Shown: piece after piece, positions 24,127-30,760 of the stretch
How the letters are laid out: every line of letters begins with the position of its first letter
Position numbering within the stretch: the first letter of the stretch is position 1
NCBI GenBank assembly: GCA_030613785.1
Contig: JAUWLF010000011.1
Location: 1 to 64,000 of the forward strand
Reading direction: 5' to 3'
Length of the DNA: 64,000 nt
Source: Chloroflexota bacterium
Lineage (GTDB): Bacteria; Chloroflexota; Anaerolineae; UBA7937; B3-Chlor
Notes under the pieces: model-generated
Told to the model about the DNA's origin: nothing
The model's input: the letters and a program-made list of their open reading frames with translations, nothing else
Databases searched by the model: none
Made by a program: the position numbers and the translations under genes

Positions 24127-25988
24127 GCGGAAGCGGAATCAACGAGGGTAATCTATACCGTGAGCCGCCACTCCTCTTCCGCTGCGAGCGGTGTGGCAGG
24201 GAGCAGCCATGGCATCTCAACAGGCTACCGGAACCGTGGGAATGCATGTGTGGTGGAGAGATGAAAAGGATTAAGGAGGGAGAGATGAGGAAGGGAACGG
24301 ATGTACTAAGCGACGCTCACTGCGTACCGAAGAACAAGATCGTGACATCGCGCTGGCAACCGAGGGAGGATGGTCATAGCGGAGAACGGTTCGATGGGCT
24401 GGTGAAGTCGATCGAATGCCACGGGATCATCAACCCGCTACAGGTCTTCGTGAATGAACAGGGCCAGTACGAACTGATCACGGGACATCGCCGCCTCGCA
24501 GCGGCCAAGAGGACACAGGACCGCAATGTCCAGATCCCTATCCGAGTCATAGGGGATCTGGAGCAGGGAGAGGTCACGAAGCAATTGGCCTGGTTCCACG
24601 AGATGGTCCTGGTGGACAACCTGCATCACGAGGACCTGACGCCGATCGAGCAGGCGAAGGGGATCCACAGCCTGATGGAGGAAGAGGGCCTGACCCAGCA
24701 AGATGTCGCCAAGGCCATGGGCAAGAGCCAGCAGTGGGTGAGCGACCGGGTGGCGCTCTTGAAGTTGGCGCCGGAGGCCCAGGAGGCCGTTACCGAGCGC
24801 GCGGTAGAGGTCACGATCGCGCAGAAGCTGGCGCAGTTGCCGGAGGACATGCAGATGCTGGTGATGGAGAGGATCAAGCATCGGACATCCAGGGAGGCGG
24901 CCGGGGTGATCGGCGCGATCAAGGAGGCGCTGGAGCCTGGCTTCTGGGACCTGCCGGAAGATGAGCTGTGGACGCCGGCGATGATCAACATCAAGCGGTA
25001 CGTGGATCATTGCCTGGAGCAGGTGAGGGCGCTGACGCCTGATAAGATGGGCGAGATCATCAACAAACTTCACAAGCAAAGAATGCTGGGCCGGATCAAG
25101 GAACTACCCAGTTACTGGATGACCGCCTTCGGCTCCGCCTGCGGCATCGGCAACGTGAGCCTGACCGATTGGCTGAAGGAGCAGGGCCATAGCTGCGAGA
25201 CGTGCATCTGGAGAGAGGACGAGATCTGGATGGAGTGCGGTGGCGAGGATGATGGGATCTGCGGCCACTTCATGCACCAGGATGATCCGATCCGTCTGGA
25301 ACCCTTGGAAAGCGAGGATTGCGAGGATTGCAAAGAGGATCCTGGCTGGTGCACCGACGTCGGCTGCTTCATCAAGCACGTGAAGGCGGCGAAGGCCAAG
25401 AAGGATGAAGCGAGCGGCGAAGATGATCTCTCAGGAGAGATCGAAGATCACGATCGGCTGAGGGAGTTCTACAACCGCCAGCAGCAGGAGGATGTGGACT
25501 GCCATCACTGGCAGGCCCAGGCCTGCGAGCACTGCCGGCAGTTCCGGGGGCCTGACCAACGGGACCAGTGCGGCGCGGTGGGCGGTGAGCACAATATCTG
25601 GACAGACTTCTGGAGATCCGGAGACGTCATCGTTCCCAGGTGCTCAGTGTACTGGCTGCGCGATCTATCCAGAGTGCCGGAGGTATCGCAGAGTGCGCTA
25701 CGCGAGATCATGAGCAGTTGGGTATCCGAGATTGCCTGTGGCTACAGGACTATGGGTTGGCTGGTCGATGTCGAGGACAAAGACGTGCGCGGCGCACTCG
25801 AAGAGATGGATCTGAATCAGAAGCAGTTGGCATCGGTCGTCTCCATGGCCATCAATGCGAATCGGCTCACCAGGATGATCGGTATCGGTGGGACCGATCG
25901 CAGGCAGATGGATCCGGTGACAGGGGAATACACCACGTGGCAGAGGCTGATAGAAGGCGAGGACGATACGGAGAACTCGCTGGAATGA
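24123..25988 (+). CDS. ParB/Spo0J-like DNA-binding protein with N-terminal zinc-ribbon extension
   Basis: The 621-residue frame starts at GTG 24123. Residues 20-45 hold a zinc-ribbon-like CERC...CMCGG. Residues about 60-165 are a ParB N-terminal domain with NPLQVFV and the GHRRLAAAKR box II; about 189-215 is a helix-turn-helix (LTQQDVAKAMGKSQQWVSDRV). The C-terminal half is Cys-rich (SCETCIW, CEDCKEDPGWC, ACEHCRQF). A second, stronger start lies at ATG 24285 (residue 55) with GGAGGGAGAG, so two forms may be made. No ParA is seen. It may bind the four TACCGAGCGCNCGGTA sites or act in transcription/replication control. One of those sites lies in its own coding region. Confidence 0.8.
   Translation: MSGSGINEGNLYREPPLLFRCERCGREQPWHLNRLPEPWECMCGGEMKRIKEGEMRKGTDVLSDAHCVPKNKIVTSRWQPREDGHSGERFDGLVKSIECHGIINPLQVFVNEQGQYELITGHRRLAAAKRTQDRNVQIPIRVIGDLEQGEVTKQLAWFHEMVLVDNLHHEDLTPIEQAKGIHSLMEEEGLTQQDVAKAMGKSQQWVSDRVALLKLAPEAQEAVTERAVEVTIAQKLAQLPEDMQMLVMERIKHRTSREAAGVIGAIKEALEPGFWDLPEDELWTPAMINIKRYVDHCLEQVRALTPDKMGEIINKLHKQRMLGRIKELPSYWMTAFGSACGIGNVSLTDWLKEQGHSCETCIWREDEIWMECGGEDDGICGHFMHQDDPIRLEPLESEDCEDCKEDPGWCTDVGCFIKHVKAAKAKKDEASGEDDLSGEIEDHDRLREFYNRQQQEDVDCHHWQAQACEHCRQFRGPDQRDQCGAVGGEHNIWTDFWRSGDVIVPRCSVYWLRDLSRVPEVSQSALREIMSSWVSEIACGYRTMGWLVDVEDKDVRGALEEMDLNQKQLASVVSMAINANRLTRMIGIGGTDRRQMDPVTGEYTTWQRLIEGEDDTENSLE
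24791..24806. promoter_or_regulatory. TACCGAGCGCNCGGTA site 2 (inside the parB-like gene)
   Basis: TACCGAGCGCGCGGTA, identical to the copy at 32431. It encodes TERAV in the ParB-like frame. Confidence 0.5.
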
Positions 25989-26058
25989 CCATGGCGTCCG
26001 GCGGGTACGGGGCTGGGAGAGGTATGGGCGACCTTCGCCCAGCCCTGGAATCATAGAT

Positions 26059-26301
26059 ATGACCAAACTCTTCATCATCGCTGCGATCTGCGGCCTCCTC
26101 GGGCCCCCCCAGGTGGGTGTGGGAGGGTTCTACACGGAGCCGGGGCTGTTCAAGGAAGTGTGCGAGCGCAGGATGGCCAACCGCTGGCATCCCGAAGGCG
26201 TGGAGCTACACTGTAACTGGCCGTGCCTCGTGGCTGGCATTGAGCACGACACGCTGGGCCGCTGGGTCGTGGTAGACGTGGGCGCATCGTTGCACCTTTG
26301 A
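26059..26301 (+). CDS. Small secreted or membrane hypothetical protein, possibly truncated
   Basis: The 80-residue protein has a signal-like N-terminus (KLFIIAAICGLLG) and ends in VVVDVGASLHL. The same frame continues after the stop with QVVDVGCGAHL, an imperfect echo of that end. A small duplication or nonsense change may therefore have split a longer gene (26059-26448). Confidence 0.45.
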   Translation: MTKLFIIAAICGLLGPPQVGVGGFYTEPGLFKEVCERRMANRWHPEGVELHCNWPCLVAGIEHDTLGRWVVVDVGASLHL

Positions 26302-26313
26302 CAAGTCGTTGAC

Positions 26314-26448
26314 GTGGGGTGCGGAGCGCACCTCGAAGAGCTGCGAGAGAGGGGCGAGGTGATCGAGATCCCCTACTGGCTGGCGATGGAAGCCGGATGG
26401 GATGGGTATCAGCCGAACGTGAGGGTGTGGTGGATTGGAGGTCGCTGA
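26314..26448 (+). CDS. Short ORF, possible downstream half of a split gene
   Basis: The GTG at 26314 opens a 44-codon frame (LEELRERGEVIEIPYWLAME), in phase with the preceding gene, ending in a TGATG overlap with the next start. It has no SD of its own. The overlap suggests that it was or is translated. Confidence 0.35.
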   Translation: MGCGAHLEELRERGEVIEIPYWLAMEAGWDGYQPNVRVWWIGGR

Positions 26449-26612
26449 TGAAGGCCAAGCCCATCTGGAAGTGGCTCCTCGGGCGGGAGGAGAAGAAGCC
26501 GACACTGCCTGGGCCCGGGATACGCACAATGCTGATCGTCGGTAGAGTTACAAAGGGGCCAGATGGTGCGCCCGCCGTGGTGGGGCGCGTGATAACGATC
26601 TGGTGGAATTAA
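26448..26612 (+). CDS. Small hypothetical protein
   Basis: ATG 26448 overlaps the preceding stop (TGATG) and follows GGAGG. The 54-residue product (MKAKPIWKWLLGREEKK...) has no recognised domain. The track start at 26319 is too far upstream. Confidence 0.45.
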   Translation: MKAKPIWKWLLGREEKKPTLPGPGIRTMLIVGRVTKGPDGAPAVVGRVITIWWN

Positions 26613-26613
26613 G

Positions 26614-26796
26614 ATGACTGAGAAACGCTGTGCTGTATGCAAGAAGGTGATTACTGAGGACGACCTGTCAACGACATTGAGGGCGAGGGGACGGGATGTT
26701 GCGACTTGCTGTTCGTCTAAGTGCTTCACGGCATTGTGCGAGTTGGCCCCAAAGATGGTAGTGGCGCGACGACAGGGGCGGCGGAGATGCAACTGA
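26614..26796 (+). CDS. Small zinc-finger-like protein
   Basis: The 60-residue protein has CAVCKKVI and CCSSKCFTALC, a likely zinc-binding treble-clef or MYM-like site. It lies next to the RusA-like gene with overlapping ends. The function is unknown. Confidence 0.55.
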   Translation: MTEKRCAVCKKVITEDDLSTTLRARGRDVATCCSSKCFTALCELAPKMVVARRQGRRRCN

Positions 26797-27143
26797 TCAC
26801 TAGAATGCCGTGGAACAAGGACTTATCGGTGAACCATTCTCGGATGGGGCCGAAGGGCAACTGGCATCTGAAGCGCCCCGTTGAGGCGTGGATGGAACGG
26901 CTATCGTGGGAAGTGAAAGCTCTCAACGTGCTGAATTGGGGCTTGCCGCTAATCGTGACTGTTGACTTTCGGTTCCCCGACAAGCGCAAGCGCGATGACC
27001 ACAACTACTACAAGGTCATCTGCGATGCCGTCGCCGCTGGCCTGGACATCGACGACAAAGACCTCCGGATCAGCACGGGTACGGTGGAAGTCAATCGCGA
27101 GAATCCGGGGTTTACCATAAGTGTGGAGGACGAAAGCAAGTGA
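26787..27143 (+). CDS. RusA-like Holliday junction resolvase
   Basis: Starting at ATG 26787 the protein is 118 residues, typical for RusA. The core VTVDFRFPDKRKRDDHNYYK...DAVAAGLDIDDKDL holds the conserved acidic residues (D..N..K, then DD.D). RusA dimers resolve four-way junctions made during recombination-dependent replication, which fits the SbcCD-like pair upstream. Confidence 0.8.
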   Translation: MQLITRMPWNKDLSVNHSRMGPKGNWHLKRPVEAWMERLSWEVKALNVLNWGLPLIVTVDFRFPDKRKRDDHNYYKVICDAVAAGLDIDDKDLRISTGTVEVNRENPGFTISVEDESK

Positions 27144-27601
27144 GGTTCCTGCTTGCGCTCATCATCTGGTCATCGACGTTCCTGACGTGGACGCCCGATG
27201 GCAAGGATACATTGGCCAAGATGGCCGTTGAGCCAATGCCTCACGACTCCTGGTGTCAAATCGCGGAGTTGCATTATGTCATGCCCGCCTGTGTGGTGGA
27301 AACAACTATCTACTACAGGCCAGCATTCGAGATGTGGGTCCTCCTGCATGAATCCCAGCATGTCCTCTGCACCAAGTACGGTATCGGCAACTCGGACTGG
27401 GACAAGTTCGCAAGGGTAGCGATGAAGGCACTGAGGAAGGGCGACTACAGCCGCACTCAGATAAGGGAGGCCAAATACATGACATCGTATGGAGGCCATG
27501 AGCTTCATGCACAGCTTCCCTGGATTGTGAAGGGCAAGATCCCGCCGTGTCTCCAGCGCTGGTATCCGTGGTTTGAGCTCAGCGAGGGAAAGGCCAAATG
27601 A
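27140..27601 (+). CDS. Small HExxH zinc-metallopeptidase-like protein with signal peptide
   Basis: The 153-residue protein (GTG start, GTGA overlap) has a hydrophobic signal (FLLALIIWSSTFLTW) and a zinc motif LLHESQHVL (His70, Glu71, His74). A later GGHELHAQLPW could give the third ligand. It looks like a minimal secreted gluzincin-type peptidase. In a phage early region it could act on the envelope, but the substrate is unknown. A structural zinc protein without activity is also possible. Confidence 0.55.
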   Translation: MRFLLALIIWSSTFLTWTPDGKDTLAKMAVEPMPHDSWCQIAELHYVMPACVVETTIYYRPAFEMWVLLHESQHVLCTKYGIGNSDWDKFARVAMKALRKGDYSRTQIREAKYMTSYGGHELHAQLPWIVKGKIPPCLQRWYPWFELSEGKAK

Positions 27602-27807
27602 CTGAGAGAATCGCGTCGCTGATCACTGAGGACGGTATCTGGTTGCCGGTGAAGAAGCGGACCGCGGCGGTGATCCGGGAGGTGTATGTACTGCAAGACA
27701 AGATCGAGTCTTGCAAGAAGGGGAGCATCGAGATTATCATTGATTTCAAGGACGGGACGGTGAAGCCGACGGTGCGCGAGGTGGGAGAACCGAGGAGGAT
27801 TGAGTGA
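27598..27807 (+). CDS. Small hypothetical protein
   Basis: The 69-residue protein (EVYVLQDKIESCKKGSIEII) overlaps both neighbours. It ends in the recurrent GGAGGATTGAGT segment that serves as RBS for the next gene. No family is recognised. Confidence 0.5.
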   Translation: MTERIASLITEDGIWLPVKKRTAAVIREVYVLQDKIESCKKGSIEIIIDFKDGTVKPTVREVGEPRRIE

Positions 27808-28001
27808 TGGACAAGCCGACAATGATTCAGGAAGATGGCGGATGGCATCTTATTGTGGCTATGCCCCACAAGTACATCTATAGGGTCAAGGAAGGCCGTA
27901 CACTAATGGCCTTGCCAGTTGAATATGCTAAGGACTTGGCGGAACTCATCTTGGATACGGCGCAAGAGGGACCGCCCCAGCGTATAGAACGGGAGGATTG
28001 A
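27807..28001 (+). CDS. Small hypothetical protein
   Basis: ATG 27807 (GTG 27804 is the alternative) gives 64 residues (MDKPTMIQEDGGWHLIVAMP). It resembles a compact beta protein. It is coupled upstream and downstream through GGAGGATTGAGT junctions. Confidence 0.5.
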   Translation: MDKPTMIQEDGGWHLIVAMPHKYIYRVKEGRTLMALPVEYAKDLAELILDTAQEGPPQRIERED

Positions 28002-28163
28002 GTGAACGAGATAGACAAAGCGTTGGAATCGCAAATCGCACAAGCGGTCAAAGAAGGGAAGCCGCCAGGGGTCATTCACCAAGAGGCTCTTGATACCCTT
28101 GACCGGGCATTCATGGAGTATCTATTGGAGCAATGTCCTTGGTTGAGAGGCGAGGAGGATTGA
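28002..28163 (+). CDS. Small helical hypothetical protein
   Basis: This 53-residue ORF is not in the track. GTG 28002 follows GGGAGGATTGA. The product (MNEIDKALESQIAQAVKEGK...) is predicted helical and acidic. It ends in the third copy of the GGAGGATTGAGT junction. Confidence 0.5.
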   Translation: MNEIDKALESQIAQAVKEGKPPGVIHQEALDTLDRAFMEYLLEQCPWLRGEED

Positions 28164-28166
28164 GTC

Positions 28167-28901
28167 ATGGACTTGCCGCTTTGTGAATGCGGGTGCGGGG
28201 AGCGGGTGACCAAGCCGGGGAATCGGTTTGTGCACGTTCATTGGACAAGAACGGATGCGGGACGGGATGTACTTCGCCAAGCAAGTCTTGGCCGCAAACA
28301 GACGCAGGAAACCATTGACAGGAGAAGGGCAACTCGGAAGGGGTATAGGCATAGCGAAGAAACCAAAGGCAAAATAGGAAAGGGCAATCTGGGCAAAAAG
28401 CCTACGAAAGAAGCTAGGCAACATATGAGCGATGCCCACAAGGGAAAGATGACTGGCGAATCTCATTGGCGATGGAAGGATCGCCCTGTTCTAGTTCATT
28501 GTGATTATTGCGCAAAGCCTATTTACAGACACCTTTACCGAATCCGCGCCTATAGGCACCAGTATTGTTCACGAGAATGCAGAAACCAGGGCATGTCAAG
28601 AACGCTGGGGGGGAGCAATTCCTATCTGTGGCAAGGCGGCAAATCCTTCGAACCTTATAGCCCGGAGTTCAATAACGCGCTCAAACTGATGATCCGAGAG
28701 CGCGATGGATTCGCTTGCCGATTATGTGGCATACCGGAGAACGGGCAGGCGCATCACTGTCATCACATCGATTACATCAAAACGAACAACGGTCCAAGCA
28801 ACTTCGCCACACTCTGCCTAAGCTGCCATTCTAAGACCAACGTCAACCGTGCCTTCTGGACGAACCTATTCCAGGCGCGGGTGAAGATGGGCCTGACTTG
28901 A
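28167..28901 (+). CDS. HNH homing endonuclease with NUMOD3-type repeats
   Basis: The 244-residue protein has an N-terminal CECGCGERV zinc knuckle, then NUMOD3-like DNA-binding repeats (GYRHSEETKGKIGKGNLGKK). A Cys4 segment (CDYCAKPI ... CSRECRNQ) and a C-terminal HNH with CRLCGI, HHCHHIDYIKTNN and LCLSCHSKTN follow. It probably cuts DNA site-specifically. Freestanding HNH genes next to terminase are common in siphoviruses and some take part in packaging, so either a selfish or a packaging role is possible. Confidence 0.88.
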   Translation: MDLPLCECGCGERVTKPGNRFVHVHWTRTDAGRDVLRQASLGRKQTQETIDRRRATRKGYRHSEETKGKIGKGNLGKKPTKEARQHMSDAHKGKMTGESHWRWKDRPVLVHCDYCAKPIYRHLYRIRAYRHQYCSRECRNQGMSRTLGGSNSYLWQGGKSFEPYSPEFNNALKLMIRERDGFACRLCGIPENGQAHHCHHIDYIKTNNGPSNFATLCLSCHSKTNVNRAFWTNLFQARVKMGLT

Positions 28902-28927
28902 CAGCGCACTAGGTATTGTGGTATACT
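28898..28927 (+). promoter_or_regulatory. Late promoter (pR'-like)
   Basis: TTGACA (28898-28903), an 18-bp spacer and TATACT (28922-28927) lie at the end of the HNH gene and before the terminase genes. Transcription would start about 28934. Confidence 0.7.
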
Positions 28928-28984
28928 GAACACAGCACAACTAAATATGGGCTGCTGAGGTAGCCGGAGCGGTAACCGTAGTAA

Positions 28985-29025
28985 GGGCCGCCGAATTCCC
29001 CGAGAGGGGCGTCGGCGGCTTTTTT
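28985..29025 (+). terminator. Rho-independent terminator before the late genes
   Basis: GCCGCCGA (28987-28994) and TCGGCGGC (29012-29019) form an 8-bp perfect stem with an inner CCCC/GGGG stem, followed by T6. It sits about 55 nt after the late promoter and before the terminase small subunit. Confidence 0.85.
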
Positions 29026-29046
29026 GTTACCTGGAGAGTATAGACA

Positions 29047-29472
29047 ATGGCACGAGGCCAGAAGTACGGAGACGAGGACACAGAGCGGGGACTCCAGGCG
29101 CTGGCAGAGGCAGGGGGCAACGCTGCCAAGGCGTCCCGGGCCTGCGGAATCCCCCCCAGGACACTCAGAGATTGGAAGAACGGCAGCTTCGCCGATGAGT
29201 TCGCCGAGCTTCGCCGCGAGAAAAGGGGCGGCCTGATCGACAAGGTTTGGGCTGGCGCAGAGAAGGCCCTCGACTTGCTCTTGGTTGCGCTGGAACCAGG
29301 AGAGGATGGAAAGAGCAAAGTCAAGGCCCGGGAGCTGGCGGTGATTATGGGCATCCTCACCGATAAGGGCCTGCTGCTGGGCGGAGAACCAACCGAGATC
29401 ATGAAGCAATTGCCACAGATCGTCTTCAGAGGCGTGGACATGAGCGACTACGAGGAGCGTGAGACCGATTGA
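29047..29472 (+). CDS. Terminase small subunit
   Basis: The 141-residue protein has an N-terminal helix-turn-helix (GNAAKASRACGIPPRTLRDWKNG) and a helical oligomerisation region, directly before the large subunit with a 14-bp overlap. It should bind the packaging start site on phage DNA. Confidence 0.8.
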   Translation: MARGQKYGDEDTERGLQALAEAGGNAAKASRACGIPPRTLRDWKNGSFADEFAELRREKRGGLIDKVWAGAEKALDLLLVALEPGEDGKSKVKARELAVIMGILTDKGLLLGGEPTEIMKQLPQIVFRGVDMSDYEERETD

Positions 29473-30760
29473 GATCGTCCGCGACTTCTTCCCGGAGCAA
29501 GGCGAATTCGTCGGCAGCGCGGCGGACGAGGTGCTGTTCAGCGGCGCATGGGGAGCCGGCAAGAGCCTATCGCTGTGCGCCAAAGCTCTCATGCTCTCGC
29601 TACGCTACCCAGGCAACCGGGGAGGCCTGTTTCGCAAGGAGTTCAAGGCACTGAAGGCGACCACGCTCATCACGCTCCTGGAGGGCGATGGGCGAACCGG
29701 GCCGGTCTTGCCGCCGGAGTACATCGCCAAACACCACAAGACCGAAGCGACAATCAGGCTCAAGAACGGCTCGACGATTCTATACGGGGGGCTAGACAAT
29801 CCAGGATGGATCCTCTCGCTGAACATAGGATGGTTCGCGGTAGACCAGATCGAGCAGCTCACGGAGCAAGACTACAATATGCTCCTGGGTCGGCTGAGAC
29901 ATCCCGTCCCGTCCGTGAGGCAAGGCTTCGGGGCCTGCAACCCAGAGGCGCCGACACATTGGCTCTACCAACGGTTCTTTCACAAGAAGCCGCCCGGCAC
30001 ACACGCCATCACGGCCAATACGTTCTCAAACCCCTATCTCCCCGACGACTATGTAGCCCGGCTGAAGAAGCTGAAAGGCGTCTATCGCCTCCGGTACGTG
30101 GAGGGCAAATGGATCGCCTTCGAGGGCATGATCTACGACAACTTCGAGCCCACGACACACATTATCGATCCCTTCGAGATCCCGCACGACTGGCCACGGT
30201 ACAGAGTGATCGACTTCGGCTACCGGAATCCGTTCGTCTGCCAGTGGTGGGCGGTCTCTCCGGACGACATCTACTACATGTACCGCGAGATCTACATGAC
30301 TCACCGACTGGTGAGCGAGCACGCGAAGGAAATCCAGCACCTCGAAGAAGTGGGACTCGACGACGAAGGCAATGAGATATGGCGAGAACGACCAGAGAGG
30401 AGTTGGGCCGATCACGATGCAGAGGATCGAGCCACGCTAGAGGCCAATGGAATCTACACTCGGCCAGCGATCAAGGACGTCTCACCGGGGATCCAGGCGG
30501 TGTATGAGCGGCTCAATATCGGAGAGGACGGCAAGGCGGGCATCTACTTCTTCCGGAACGCACTGGTGGAGATCGACCAGCATCTCGAGGCAGAGGAAAA
30601 GCCGGTCTCTAGTCTCGACGAGATACAGAGCTATGCCTGGAAGAAGCCGGGGCCAGGCCGCCCGACGAAAGAGGAGCCAGTGAAGGAGAACGATCACGGC
30701 ATGGATGCGATGAGATATTTCGTATACAGCATGGCAGCAGCACCAAGGGCATATTACTAG
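29459..30760 (+). CDS. Terminase large subunit
   Basis: The 433-residue protein has an ATPase Walker A FSGAWGAGKSLSL (residues 27-39) and Walker B NIGWFAVDQIEQ. The RNase-H-like nuclease has VIDFGYRNPFV and the late ENDHGMDAMRYFVY with catalytic acids. It packages and cuts DNA at the portal. The GTG start overlaps the small subunit. Confidence 0.95.
   Translation: MRPIEIVRDFFPEQGEFVGSAADEVLFSGAWGAGKSLSLCAKALMLSLRYPGNRGGLFRKEFKALKATTLITLLEGDGRTGPVLPPEYIAKHHKTEATIRLKNGSTILYGGLDNPGWILSLNIGWFAVDQIEQLTEQDYNMLLGRLRHPVPSVRQGFGACNPEAPTHWLYQRFFHKKPPGTHAITANTFSNPYLPDDYVARLKKLKGVYRLRYVEGKWIAFEGMIYDNFEPTTHIIDPFEIPHDWPRYRVIDFGYRNPFVCQWWAVSPDDIYYMYREIYMTHRLVSEHAKEIQHLEEVGLDDEGNEIWRERPERSWADHDAEDRATLEANGIYTRPAIKDVSPGIQAVYERLNIGEDGKAGIYFFRNALVEIDQHLEAEEKPVSSLDEIQSYAWKKPGPGRPTKEEPVKENDHGMDAMRYFVYSMAAAPRAYY

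Noticed and set aside
24438-25079. 213-residue minus-strand ORF opposite the ParB-like gene
   Set aside because: Leu/Arg/His-rich antisense shadow without RBS or domain.
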